From Phaffia rhodozyma (Eukaryota; Basidiomycota; Tremellomycetes; Cystofilobasidiales; Mrakiaceae): 64,000 bases of DNA. The stretch is taken from NCBI GenBank assembly GCA_014706385.1, contig JACGZH010000003.1:248001-312000 (forward strand), read 5' to 3'. The position numbers and the translations under genes were made by a program. The notes beneath the pieces are model-generated. The model did no database searches and was not told the DNA's origin. It saw nothing but the letters and a program-made list of their open reading frames with translations. Positions 1 through 11,594 of this stretch are shown in pieces; position 1 is the first letter of the stretch, and each line of letters begins with the position of its first letter.

Positions 1-1180
1 TCATTGGCAAACCTGATGAAAGCGACCTCTCAGGAAATTCTTTATCCAGGAAGTGACAGGCTCTCCGTTTGGGCTGCTGGACAGGAGGCCGCGAGTTGGA
101 GCGCTTACAAGAACATCAAGCCCGAACGGAGCGATGACGGATTCGAGGCGCTCTTCACCGCCAGTCAGACCGGAATCCCTTCCCTTGGATCTGGATCAGA
201 TTACACGGTAAGCTCTTTTTGAGATAAACTGTATGTACCGAGAAACCTTGACTGATTGAACTTCTCCCTCGTTCTAGCCATTCTTACAACATTTAGGAGT
301 TGCTTCCAGCGATGGACCAGGGTTTTCTCCTGGCCCAGGTGATGCAGTGTATCACTATCACTCGGTGTATGACAACCAGTACTGGATGGAAAAGTACGGA
401 GATCCTGGATTCTCCAGACATATCGTGACTGCCAAGATCTGTAAGTCAATTTGTACCAATATGTAGAAGACATGACTAGCTGACTGCCATCGCTTTGCAT
501 CTCGGATGTCACAGTGGGTTTGGTCTTGCTCCGTGTGGCCGATAGTTTGGTGGTTCCTTTGAACATCACTCAGTATGCATTCGAACTATCCGACTACAAG
601 AACAAGTATGTTTAGTTTTTCATACGTACCGTCATAAGAGCTGAGGTGAGCAGGACGATGACTGACTTGATGCCCTCAACACTTTTCACCGTATAACTAT
701 CAAAGGGTCGAATACATTCACAAAACCTTCCACTATTCTACTCCGCTCAATCTTACCAAGCTTGACCAAGGCATCTCCTCCGTCCAGGCTGCCACTGTCA
801 AACTCAACGCCCAGACCAGTGCTGCGCTTGACAAACTTAGCCGGTTGACCCATCACGGTGACAGAAAGCATGTTGGAGCGCATTCAAAAGCTCCCTGCAA
901 GAAACAGCTTCACAAGATTCGCAAGGTTCTCAAAGAGATCCAAACGATCAACCGGAAGATTTCCAAGTTTGAAGCCGGTTTCCTTGGTGATGGCCTCAAA
1001 GGAAGAGAGTGGTACAAACACACTGGGACGGCACCAGGTCGGTGGTTGGGTTATGGAGCTACCACGTTCCCTTCGATCACAGAGGCTCTGACATTGGATG
1101 CGTCGGTCGAGGAAGCCCAAAGCGAAGCGGACAAGGTAGCCGAGTTGTTATTCGGCATAGCTGATAGACTGGAGGTTTAA
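1..1180 (+). CDS. M28-family metallopeptidase (glutamate carboxypeptidase II / PSMA-like), C-terminal part
   Basis: The 5' part lies outside the window. Exons read 1-207, 278-440, 515-605 and 706-1180, ending in TAA. The first exon carries the end of the peptidase domain, with motif GSGSDYT. The second carries YHYHSVYDNQYWMEK, the conserved C-terminal part of the M28 catalytic domain that contains the last zinc-binding histidine (HSVYD). The last two exons carry the helical transferrin-receptor-like dimerisation domain (LVLLRVADSLVVPLNITQY and onward). Family members are membrane or vacuolar zinc peptidases that remove C-terminal residues from peptides; in fungi they are often vacuolar or linked to transporter turnover. 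Localisation cannot be judged because the N-terminus is missing. The protein ends with the usual dimerisation helix, so the 3' end looks complete. Confidence 0.9.
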
Positions 1181-1694
1181 GAGTCTTCGTCTTCACCGAC
1201 GATCTTGTTTTTATGTTACTTAAGTTGTGTTTGAGAACGTTATTGGTTCGACGATATTCCTCTTGTTCCCGTTCAACATTCCCTACGCCATGTGACTTGA
1301 GGAGGATCGTTCTTTCTTTTCTTTTTTTCTTTCCTCTCCTTCTTCTGATCTTTGTCTCTTCCTACTTGTTCATTGGTTTCATACTGTATCACATGACATT
1401 GAACCATAAGTCAGATCCGCACTTTTCAAGGGCTTTCTCTATTCGCTGATATCAGATTTATACATCTACGCGGAAACGCCAGAAGACAGAAGGAAAGATG
1501 GTAAGATATGAGATAGGAGGATATTCGGGGAGTTTTGAATTTTTTTCCCTTGACGGTATCACTATTGACTAGATTGGAGAATTGTAAAGGAAAGAGCTCT
1601 GAGAGAGGAGATAACAAATTAAGAAGAGACTTGAGGAATCCGGAAACAGGAACAAAAGAAAAAAAAAACGAAAGAGCAAGAATCCAATTTTTTT
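1181..1694. other. Convergent intergenic region
   Basis: This is the 3' flank shared by the peptidase and the ArfGAP gene. It is rich in T and then A tracts, as expected for overlapping 3' UTRs. I see no gene or repeat in it. Confidence 0.6.
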
Positions 1695-3801
1695 TTAGAA
1701 GTCTTCAAAGTCGTCCCAATCCTCATTCTTCTTGTTGGCAGAGGCAGGAGTGACAGATTTCTTAGCAGCTGGCGCATGGGCAGCCGGTCTTGAAGCCGAG
1801 TTGTAATTACCGTACTAAAATCGTGGACATGAGATTGAGCAGAAAAGGAAACAAGAACAAGAAAAAGATTGAGTTGTCGTTGAATTCTTTCAAACAGATG
1901 GAGTGCTCATCAAAAGACAACGTACCGAGTTCGAGCTATAGTCGTCCTCCTCTGGATAATCACTGTATGATGCGGGCCCGTTTCCCCAAGAGTCCCCGTT
2001 CGAAACCGACGCCGATGAATATCCTCCTCTGTTTCCTCGCCCTCCTCCCAAACCCATGTTTCCAAATTGCCCTGTCAGGTCGACACCGGCCCGCTCTTTG
2101 ACAAAACCACCGGCATTCGCTCCCAACCGCTGAGCATTCTCCGCGAGAGACGATAGTCCACTCCGGAAGCTTGACTGGAGATTCGGGTCGGCGAGTTGAT
2201 GAAGAGTAGGATCGACGATGGAGGATTGAACAGTCCGGCCTGCTGCACCTAGGGCGGCTGAGAAAAGACCCCAACCCTTAGCTGCAGCTGCTAACGGATC
2301 TGTTCGAAGCTCGTCGAGGGAAGGAGCATTGTGGGAAGAGAGAGCAAAGGAAGGATGTTGAGAAGATGAGGGTTCTGGAGTGCTTCCAAAACCTTGGTAT
2401 CTCCCTCCTTAAGAAGACAGAGGAACATTGGGTCTCGGTCAGAACGGAAACCCATAGCAGTAAGATGGCAAAGAACCAAGAGATAGAAAGCGCTTACCCT
2501 GGTTGGGAGGAAGATCAGCAGATCGAAACTGGTTTCGGGAACCCAAGTTGGCGAAGAAGCTCTCGTTGGCTTGACGCCTTGGCTGCTGCTCGTCATGTTG
2601 AACTCCTCCGCTTCCAAAGCCGGCATACTTTCCACCTAACCCAACAAATGACCATATCCAAGTTAGAAAACCAAACAAGAAGAAGAAAAAGCCTGAAAGT
2701 AAAGCAGTGCAGAAAGTTAGAAGTAAACTTGATATTGTACCTTGGCTAGGGGGCAGATCGGTCGATCGAGCTTCATTCTTTGCGCCCATGCTGGCGAAAA
2801 AGTCCTCGTTCGCTTCCCTTCGACTATTCGCGTCATCCTGATAGCCTAAAGGAGAAGATGATGCACCCATACCTCTTGGTTTCCTAACTCCTTGGGCAGA
2901 AGAAGGTCTGGACGACGCGTTAGATCCGGGCGGAGAGAGTGTTGACGAGGCGGACGGAGGCGGTGGAGGAGAAGGCGACCATTCGGTTGGAGGTGAGGCC
3001 GTCATCGCGCTTAGTTTGTCCCGGTATTGCATCGCTGCCCAAGAAAAGTACTTTTCCTTGATGCCCATGCCTTTCTTGTAACCTCCTTCGGGACCGTAAG
3101 CGTTGATGAAGTCTTGAAAGTTCGTATTTCCTCCAAGCTACCCAAGCGCAGAACATTAAACGTGTTAGTCGTTTCAGGCGACGGGTGGATTGCAAGTATC
3201 AACAAGGACACGGAACGAACCTTCATCTTGAGCATCTGAGAGTCGGACCACTTATCCATTGAGATACTTCGCACAAAACTATGAGGAAGAACGACAAATT
3301 GTAGACATACACCACGGACGTGTTGAATCAGCATCCCTCTTCATATATAGGAAACCGAGGAACGAGAAGGACTCAGCTCACCTGATGTGCACACCGAATC
3401 CACGATGAACCCCGGAGCATTCAAGGCAGATGAATGTACCGAACGACAGAGAAGCCCACTGAGGATTGGGCGCCGGACAATCATTGCAAACTGACGGGCG
3501 AATCGATAAAAACACAAGCAAACATGGTCAGCTCGGGCCATCAGAACCTCACCTGGCGATGGATCTTCAGCTCAATCCGATTGCTATATCGGCCGTTGAT
3601 GACTTCTGACAAGAAACGGCCGCTCACTGTTGTTGCCTGGAAGCTTGATCACTGTTTGAACAAAGCAAGCAAAGAAAGGTCAAAGTTGAAGATGTCTTCC
3701 TCGAACCAGCCAACCTCGGGCCTTTCACTCTACCAGGCTGGATGAATGAAGGAGGCGGACGTACTCGCAGCGAGCTCCTTCTTCTTGTACTCTTCAGACA
3801 T
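1695..3801 (-). CDS. GCS1: ArfGAP of the Gcs1/ArfGAP1 type
   Basis: The protein would stimulate GTP hydrolysis on Arf in COPI vesicle traffic at the Golgi and endosomes. The spliced reading gives an N-terminal ArfGAP domain with a CxxC-x16-CxxC zinc finger (CNDC at about residues 22-25, then CLEC), followed by [19 protein letters not shown], where the arginine of GVHRG is the expected arginine finger. [15 protein letters not shown] completes the domain. The C-terminal half is low complexity (Pro, Ser, Gly) and has two repeated blocks of the kind [19 protein letters not shown] / [19 protein letters not shown]. It ends in [10 protein letters not shown], the Trp/Asp-rich tail seen in Gcs1-type proteins, which binds coat or adaptor proteins. 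The start is placed at [12 protein letters not shown]. Exon 1 is 3765-3801, an 18-nt micro-exon sits at 3553-3570, and the last exon is 1695-1814. Without the micro-exon the zinc-finger exon cannot be joined in frame. Confidence 0.92.
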
Positions 3802-4056
3802 GGCGGCGAATTAATTTAGGAGGATATGAGTGGTATCTATGTATATGATCAGCCTCGAACAGATGGGAATGAGTGTGTAAATACAGGTGTTTGAACGCGT
3901 GTATGTCGTTGCTGCTGCTGATGGTGATGATGGTCGTTGTTGTAGTCGAATATCAGATCGTTGATCAATTTGAGTTTCTATTTTCCCCTCATCCACTCGG
4001 TACCATACCATACCATATCATACCATACCATACCTCTCGCCGGTCTTCAACCTCAA
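3802..4056. promoter_or_regulatory. Divergent promoter between ArfGAP and ribosome recycling factor
   Basis: Two start codons face away from each other across 255 bp. The right-hand end holds the TACCA repeat described separately. No TATA box is obvious. Confidence 0.55.
4001..4034. repeat. TACCA pentanucleotide microsatellite
   Basis: About seven copies of TACCA, one degenerate (TATCA), lie 23 bp upstream of the ribosome recycling factor start codon and so probably within its 5' leader. Confidence 0.9.
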
Positions 4057-5345
4057 ATGTCCTTCCTACCCCGACTCGCACTTCGAAGCCTTTCAGTCAG
4101 ACAGCCAGCAGCTCTTGTGCTCGCTCGTTTACCGGCAACACCCGTGTTTGTTCCCGCCGTTCGAACATTCACCAATTCGGCTCTTCTTCAGGCTTCCGGT
4201 CAAGGTGGTCGAGAAGTCAAAGCCAAGAAAAAGTCCAAGGGGGCGATTAAACTTGCCGAGAAGATCGCTTCCAAGAAGAAGGGCTCCAAAGCAGTAGAAG
4301 AGGACGAAGATGACGACGATGACGATTGGTCTCAAAAGAGAACTCCTAGGTCTGAACAAATCGAGGTCGATAACACTGCGACTGAAGTGAAGAAGGCAGG
4401 AATCAAGATGAAGGGTTTCTCTCAGTGGTTCAGCGAAAAGACCCAGGAGGCTATTGATCGAGGAAGAGGCAAGGTCTCAAGCTGTAAGTGTGCTTTGCAT
4501 CCTCTAGCCCAGATGAATCGTGTATGATGTCGGCAGGACTAAAGCAACGGCATTCTCTTTGATTCCTTACACCTGCCTCTTCCTCGTCGGCCAGCCGCCT
4601 TGGATTCTATTCGGGTAGTCCTTCCCAAAACGACAAATGAGCTCTCGCTGAGCGCGATCTCTACGATCTCAATCAAAGCAAACGCCTTGATCATAAACGT
4701 ATTCGATGAGAGTGTGCGTCTCTTTGCTCTATATTCACTCAATATTCTCAAGCGAAACCCCAGCTACTCATGCACAACACCGTCCATAACTTGATTTGCT
4801 TCAAAACAGCACACCAAGACGATCGAGAATGCGATCCACAAAGCCAACTTGCCCGGGATGAGTCCTTCCTCGACGGATGCTCGGACAATCAAGATCACCG
4901 TCCCCAGGTAAGTTTGATTGCGCTTACTTGTTTCTTGACCTGGAAGGCCTTTTCAAATGAGCGTCTTGAGGATTCTGATTTTGTTTCTTTGTTTTTCTAA
5001 TCTGTACATCGCTTGGGCAGGCCGTCTTCGTCAGATCGGGCGTCGATGCTAAAAAATCTGATGAGCCTGGCAGAGAGCTCAAAGCAGAACGTTCGACAGG
5101 CTAGAATGGCAAGCATGAAGATCCTCGGAAAGGACGGTTCCTCAGAGGTGAGCCTTGTCGATTTCACTTCTGTCTGATCGATTCATCTCTCCTATCTTTT
5201 CGCCGTCTCTCTTCATTTTAGTATTGATTCACGAGCTGACGTATTATCGATAATCGGATCTCGTTTTTAGCTACAAGAAGTCACCGATAAATACACCAAA
5301 GAAATTGACGGTCTTTTAGGCAAAGCAAAGAAAGAGCTTGCTTGA
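4057..5345 (+). CDS. RRF1: Mitochondrial ribosome recycling factor
   Basis: The protein releases the post-termination ribosome from mRNA in mitochondria together with EF-G. Exons 4057-4483, 4595-4713, 4810-4907, 5021-5147 and 5271-5345 give a clean 281-residue frame. Residues 1-45 form an Arg/Ser/Ala-rich presequence (MSFLPRLALRSLSVRQPAA) typical of mitochondrial import. A Lys-rich stretch and then an acidic run (EEDEDDDDDDW) precede the conserved RRF domain: LDSIRVVLPKTTNELSLSAI, INVFDES, TIENAIHKANLPGM, TIKITVPRPSSSDR, VRQARMASMKILGK and the final EVTDKYTKEIDGLLGKAKKE. These match the bacterial and mitochondrial RRF pattern of three helices plus a beta/alpha/beta domain. The in-frame ATG at 3961 would put the presequence behind an unlikely leader, so 4057 is preferred. 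Confidence 0.92.
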
Positions 5346-5543
5346 GATGATCAAGAAGTGATTAACAATAAATGATCATGCGGGACTAGGTGAAGGGCAA
5401 GAAGGATCGAATCTATTTGATCGTGGCTGCAAAATAAATATGCACCTTGATCATCTCAGAATCTCAAGTATATAGATGTCAATGTCCGAATCATTTGAAC
5501 AGGTCCCGATCTCCTTCGTGTTTTGAAATGTGTACTTCGAGTC
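5346..5543. terminator. Short convergent 3' region
   Basis: Only 198 bp separate two converging stop codons, so the 3' UTRs of the recycling factor and the zinc-finger regulator probably overlap. An AATAAA-like motif (aataaata) lies at about 5435. Confidence 0.5.
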
Positions 5544-8500
5544 TCATACGGTAGTGCTTATTCCGTTCTTCAAAGCCAGCGCCTTGGCTTCTTTCTTCCG
5601 ATGGACATTTTGATGTCTGCTTAGTTGGTCCGGCCTGGCGAATCTCTGCAAGAGAGAACAGGATATCAAGTTGGAACGACCGTTGGCGTGAATCAATCTA
5701 ATCGAAAAGGGATACGATGATGGTTTCAGACTAACTTTGTCACAACCGAGATATTCACACTTGTGTGGTCTTTCCCCCGTGTGTGTTCGGATCTATGCGC
5801 AACCAAGTCCATGGATAGTTGCTTATCAGCTAAGACTTCCATGTCGTACAGATTGAAGAATTGCGAGAAGACGAACATGTTTGTTTAGATTACTCGCCTC
5901 AACGAATGATTTGTCGCAGAACGAGCATCTAAAAGGTTTAATTCCGTCATGACTGTATGGCCATCCTCATCCGATTAGTTTTCAAGAAGGGTGAAGAGTT
6001 AAGTGACAAAACAACCAAGGATGCTTTGCTCGAACAGATGAATACACGTACGTTCTTTTGTGAATCGTAAGCGAGCCGATCAAAGCGAACGCTTTATCAC
6101 AACCTGGAAAGTCACACACAAACGGTTCTTTTTTTGTGTTGTTTTGGTTATCAATACACAGGGTGCAATGACATATCATCAACAGTAGTTCTGTTGGTCC
6201 ATCCGAGAAGGAATTGACAACAAGGCTCAGTACGTACTCTCATTCGAATGCCGTCTGATATGTTGTTGAAGTGTTGCTGCCTCTGAGAATGTCTGATTAC
6301 AAAGCTCGCACACGAACGGTTTGTGGTTCGTGTGAGATTGTAAATGTCGCATGATCTGGAGTTGAAGTCAATGAATGATAGCGGAGGAAATCAGTTGCGT
6401 TCGATACAATGCAAGCTATGATTGTGCGCTGACCTTTTGTTTTGATTTGAATACAGCTTAGAAGCCAAAAGGGAATGAAATTGAACAGATAGTCATCAGG
6501 AGTTCTGTTTGGACCAAAACAAGACATATGCGCAACAAGAGACAATGAAGAATGCTTACGACCGTGCATCGCCCGCTCACAGCCTTCCCACCCACACTGA
6601 TAAACGTCTTTCCCACTTCCAACATGCACGTTGTTCAAATGATCGGTCAAGCTCGCGGTGTCGGAAAACGTCTTTTTACATCCCAGGTATCCACACACAT
6701 GTTCTTCCTCTGCTTTCAAAAATCTCTCTGCCTTGAGCTCATCGTTCTCTTCGCTCTTGATACGTCGAACAAGACCATGGTCTGCAGCGTTTTCTTTCCC
6801 TGTGTGGGACGATGATCTGATCTGCCGGCTGGATGAAGGTTGAGGTTGTGGTCTCGAGGCGCATGGCACGGGTAGTGTCGTCCTTGAACGGTAAGGATGA
6901 CTCTGGGAGATACGAGCGACTGTATTTGGACTCGTTGAAGCCTTTCCGGATGAACGATCTAACGACAAAGAAGATAGAGATGAAGGAGAAGAGGGCGAGG
7001 AGAGGCTATCGATAGAAGGGTTCCAGGATGAGGTTCCGTTGAGTGCAGAACCTAATGTGTGACCATACATCATATCGTAAGAAGTCATTGGCTTTGCTGG
7101 GATGGTTCCTGGGTAATTAGGAAAGTAGTAAGAACCCTGTGCTGATTCGGACTGAGTCGGTTGGATTAGATTTCGATGATTAGTGTTACCGGTGAGGTGC
7201 TCTTCCAAAAGATGTTTGAGAAGAAAATCCACTTGGTTAGGTGACAACTGATCGTCCAACGATTGTTGAGCGTCTATACTAAATGAATCCAAGGTCGAAT
7301 GTGCCGGGGGAAACACTGTTGGATAGCCAGAGAGGGTGAAAGCATGATCTTGCCCCCACTGACAATGCAGATGCACCGGTTGCGATGAAACTGGTTGGGC
7401 CCTTCCGAAAGGATCTTCATCTGTAGAAGTCTGTTGGAATATGATGCTTCTCGCTTCTTCAGCCGCTGCTGTCGTTTGCAACGATACTGATTCCATGGTC
7501 TCTGCCGGAGCATTTACGGCGCCCATTGGGGTTTCCGTTGAGGTCAAACAAGCAAGGGGAACATGGGACGAGGTTGTCCTGAAATGCTCGATGAGTTCGT
7601 CCAACGAGGGGAACGTTTCGTGGCAATCGGACCATTGACAATTCATGAATGAGGATTCTGTTAATGGTTCTAGATCCGAGGGTGGTGTCGCCCGAGGAGA
7701 AGCTGACAGATTGGGAGTCAGAGTGTAGCTTTGATAAGCATCGCCATCGGTGACGGTAATAGCCGCGATAGATGAAGGGGATGATAGATCAGGATCAGGA
7801 AGAGATCCCGTAAGGGAATCCATGGGAAAGTTGTATTCGGAAGGGTTGGCATGAGTGTTGGATAAAGAAACGGAGCTGGACGATGAAACGTGAACATCGG
7901 TAGAAGCAGCGTTGGCAGCATGAAGAAGTACGTTCAGGGCCGAGAGAGGACCATCAGCCGATGACCCGAGACTGGGATATGGTAAATGAAATTGAGGATC
8001 TTGACATTGCGAAGGGGAGGGACCCGGAAGAGAATGACTAGGAGATGCGCATCCCGAAGCGTTCTGATTGGAAAGAAGCTCTGATGGCGTCGAGAAAGGC
8101 GTTGTGTTGGGATGATAACATGCAAACTGAACGGGAGCGATGGCAAATTTCAAGGAAAGAAATGTTCAAGCATGTCAACAATTCATACTGCCCTCCTGTG
8201 AAGTAGAAAGAGAGTCGGAGAGAGAACGCACAATATGATCAAAGCCGGCCTCCGGTTTGTCGAAACCACAGTTCCAACTATGTTGATGTCCACAGATCCG
8301 TCCACAGCAATCCAGTATTTCCTCTTCTTCGCCTTCTGATCCTGCTCCTCGTTTGTCAGCTCCGCTTGGGCAGCCATGACAGTAGCTTGATTCGCCCGAT
8401 TCTTCAGCTCTCGTTTCGGCTTGTTCACAAACCGTCTTTGGCGGTTCATCCGAGCAATCCGGTTCGAAACAGCACCCTATCTCTTGAGGATTGATAAACG

Positions 8501-8975
8501 GCCAACCGGTCGTAGAATGTTCCTCCATGGCCATGGAGCAATCCACACAATCGACTGCCTGAGCTGGCGAGGCAGAGGCAGAGGCAGAGGCAGAATCAAG
8601 TGCGACCGAACAGTTCGGAAAGTTGACTTCGATGCACTCGAACGAACAATCATAGCACTCTGGATCAAACGACACGGGAGGAGAGCAGCAATGCATGGAG
8701 ACATCCGTAGGAGGAACTGCAGACAGATAGGTCGCTGCAGGGGAAACCGAAAAGTTTTTGGGAGAGATTGTTGTCGGAGAATGAGACGAAGTATTAGAAG
8801 GTTCACCGTGATGAGGTTGATCGCAGCATATGACCTGATAGCATTGCGGTAAAGACTGCTGTTGATGTTGTTGATACTGATGCTGATGTTGCTGCTGTTG
8901 CTCATGAAGTTTTTCACCAAACATGACCGGTGAACGATGTCGAGTGAATGACCGGTTCATTAGCTGTACTATCAT
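5544..8975 (-). CDS. C2H2 zinc-finger transcription factor, Zap1-like (candidate zinc-responsive regulator)
   Basis: The large N-terminal exon (start 8975, MIVQLMNRSF) has a poly-Gln/His stretch, then a Cys-rich region with motifs CCFEPDCSDEP, CHGCPSG and DCCGRICGHQHSWNCGFD. Skipping a GTGCGT...TTCAG intron (about 8124-8230) joins it in phase to the second large exon. That exon carries an isolated CxxxxC finger (MNCQWSDCHETF) and a degenerate one (LHCQWG). The C-terminus is a tandem array of about six fingers spread over several exons: CGYLGCKKTF, CGWEGCERAM, CELCNQTFSEAATL, CDFPGCDKAFALIGSL, CSFCDKSFVEASNL and CEYLGCDKRFARPDQL. TGEKP-type linkers appear in the last fingers (THTGERP). Two isolated fingers plus a C-terminal array and Cys/His-rich upstream domains is the architecture of Zap1. 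The Zap1 assignment is inferred; a generic C2H2 factor is the alternative. Confidence 0.85.
6434..6456 (-). other. 23-nt micro-exon inside a zinc finger
   Basis: The sequence encodes VFKSKQK between the Cys pair (CGWEGC) and the His pair (MRHLQSHT) of the fourth finger. It is flanked by AG and GT on the minus strand. Including it is the only way I found to restore the finger. Confidence 0.75.
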
Positions 8976-9390
8976 TCAGAAGTTGTCTCACGAGCGGATG
9001 ATCCGCAACATGAGAGTGAGAGGAAAGCGGATGGAGAGAAAATCGAGGACCTGGACAGTCAAGGGATTATTCTTAACGCATCTTTGCTCATCATGACATA
9101 CATGCCTACTTCTAATATGGCGCATGCTTACTCGCAAGCTGATGTCTGTCCATCAGTCACATTCATTCCATAATCTCAAAGGATACAGATACAGACGCAG
9201 ATACAGATATGTAGATGCAAAGACACACACACACACACACACACACAGCGTGGTCGTTCTTGACTTTGTTTTGTACAATACAAGTTTAGAACGAGTGATG
9301 CTTATCCTGATGTTTCGAAATATGGGTCCGTGGGGCATCAGAACAAAGAGCGATGATCAGTCTCGATGAGTCTTCGTGTTCCGAAAAGAT
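8976..9390. other. Spacer between the zinc-finger regulator and the oxygenase
   Basis: This is the upstream region of the Zap1-like gene and the 3' flank of the oxygenase, both on the minus strand. It contains the AC microsatellite. I see no gene. Confidence 0.5.
9223..9247. repeat. (AC)n microsatellite
   Basis: About twelve AC units, preceded by a GATACA/GACGCA imperfect hexamer run from about 9181. Confidence 0.95.
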
Positions 9391-11301
9391 CTACAGTGTT
9401 ATCTCGCTCACCAATATTCTCTTCGAGAACTCGCCGAATGATTCCTGCGAACCGTCTGGTCTCTTGGAAACAATCGCTCCCACATCAGGTTGGAGAAAAA
9501 AGGCAAATGTCTCACGAGTGACCGTCCCCTTTTGCCCGTCTATCGTAATCTTCTCTCCATGTATATCTGGAGATCCCGCTTGGACCTACATTTGCAAATT
9601 GGGAGCATATTAACGGAAATAAGAGGAAAGAAATGATTTAGATAAGTCAACAGACTGATACTACTACTGAATCATTGAATAGACAAGAATAACGCACATA
9701 ATGAGGGGTCGCTCGAAGTTTTCCACCTAAGAACACTCGTTACCAACATTACTATAACGACAAAACTCAGAGAGAGAGAAACATTGATGAACAAAAACAC
9801 GAACCTGTGCATAGTTGTAGAGCTTCACCTGTTTGAAAAGCCAGACAATCAGCAGGGATTGATACCCTCACGGGCGTCGTGCTCGATCGGGGTATAATGT
9901 ACAATCCTAAATGGTATTTGTGTCGGAAATACAACCAAGAGACACTCAGACGAGCTACCTTAATGTCTGAATGTAGATTCAACAGAGCTTACCCGAATTT
10001 GGATAAGGAGCGGGTACAGCCTTTGGAGGTAGATCTTCAGTAGACTTGACGCCTTCAGGATGGAACAGATAAAGCGCAGAACCTTTTGAAAGATAACAGA
10101 TAGTCAGCAACAACAAATCTAAAAGACCATGTGGTAAGCAATGGACCTACAGAGTCCGGTCAAAAGAGAATGATCCAGATGAATACCACAAAGATCATCA
10201 TCCACCCCCTCTTTCTTCGGCTTCACTGTATCTTGAGGCGAGAAGTAATGGAGCAAGCGGGCCTATTTATATCCATTGAACACACGGTATGAGCCGAAAC
10301 ATTTAAGTTATTGAACGAGTAACATAGCCTATATCAAAGTAGAAATCGGCTCCACCTTGTTGCACTGAGACGTTGAGATCAGGTTTTCGATCGTCTGAGA
10401 AGCATCTACGAGAGCCTCAGATACTATCGAGATAATTAAATGCAAGCGATTGAGACTTCGTTCCCACCAGGAAGCGACGAAGATATGACTAGATACTTAC
10501 CGAAAGATTCGCACGCTTTAGAAAGTAAACATCCGACATTAAAAACGAATTTGCCCAATCTGTGTGACCAAGTTTTGTATGTGGTTCAGCCATTAGTTGC
10601 TTGTATCGCGAGTAATCGCTCTAGACAGATTGAAATAGGGAGATATATGGACACACTCTTTGAAAGATGACTCGAAGCCATCGACGTCGCGCTCTCGTGC
10701 ATCCGGCCAGACGTTGTTCGAGTAGTACATGGGATAAGCGGCCCGCTCGGCGGCAGAAACGTCCGGGTTGTCTGTCAACGGATTATTGTAGTATGAACCT
10801 TTGAACAAATCTGGAACCTGTTTATCGCATGAACGTAATAGTCGGATGATGGATACAAACATATCATCTGTCAGTTCAAAGGAGAACTGATGAAGAGTGA
10901 GAATAAGTCGCCTTACCCCGTTCATGATCTCTACACCATGACTCCACCCGAAGGAATATCCGTTAGACTTGTTTGCCAACGAGCTCGCCTTTGCTTCCTC
11001 TGGCAGGTTGGCATAGGAATTAATCAGTCGGAGCAGTCGCTCTCTCAAATGAGGAAACTCAGAGGGAAGATCTTCCAACAGGAAGGACAAAAACACGATT
11101 AGTTAAGGACTCGTTTGAGCTTAGCAACATGTTGGAAAGCATTGCTTGGACCATACCTTCAATAACTACTATTCCAAGCGCGTCTTCTCCGCTTCCAAAC
11201 CCAGCCTCTATACTCTGACGAAGAGCCAAAGGATTTTCAACCAAGTCATGATAAGAGATCAGGACAGCGCCTTGAGATGATTTTCGGACAGGAATGGACA
11301 T
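9391..11301 (-). CDS. 2-oxoglutarate/Fe(II)-dependent oxygenase, isopenicillin-N-synthase-like
   Basis: This is a non-heme iron oxygenase with a clavaminate/isopenicillin-N-synthase-like fold. The N-terminus (MSIPVRKSSQGAVLISYHDL) leads into FPHLRERLLRLINSYANLP and NGYSFGWSHGVEIMNG. PDLFKGSYYNNPLTDNPDVS and YPMYYSNNVWPD follow. The iron site is visible: GIHLDHSLLTGL supplies the His-x-Asp pair, and ATPHYV after CLAFQTGEALQL supplies the second His. The protein ends EFSKRILVSEITL. Many small exons are needed. The family includes uncharacterised plant and fungal proteins with the same SYGYGWSHG-type signature; no substrate is known to me. The neighbouring regulator and the ferric reductase 2.5 kb away hint at metal-related physiology, but this is weak context. 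Confidence 0.85.
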
Positions 11302-11594
11302 CTGCTTGAATGTCGATAGATGACTGAGTGAGGATGAGAAAGAACAATTATGAAGAAAGCCTTGATTTTCTGACCGGCAGGTATAATATATCCATAGATT
11401 CTTCGGACCGGAGCCGGCGGAGATGTCATCTGTTGACCCGCAGGGCAGTGATCACACTGCCTTGAAGACTACTTATCCTTGTCACGTGTGCAATGCGCGC
11501 CACATTACACCGCCCCGGCCCGTTCAACTTTCGGTACTGCCACTAGCTTGATGATTCACCCATCACATTCTTACAGCAGACATCAAAGATAGCC
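11302..11594. promoter_or_regulatory. Divergent promoter between oxygenase and CUE-domain gene
   Basis: A 293-bp space with start codons on both sides. It is GC-rich around 11500-11520, with the stretch CGCCCCGGCCCG. Confidence 0.5.
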
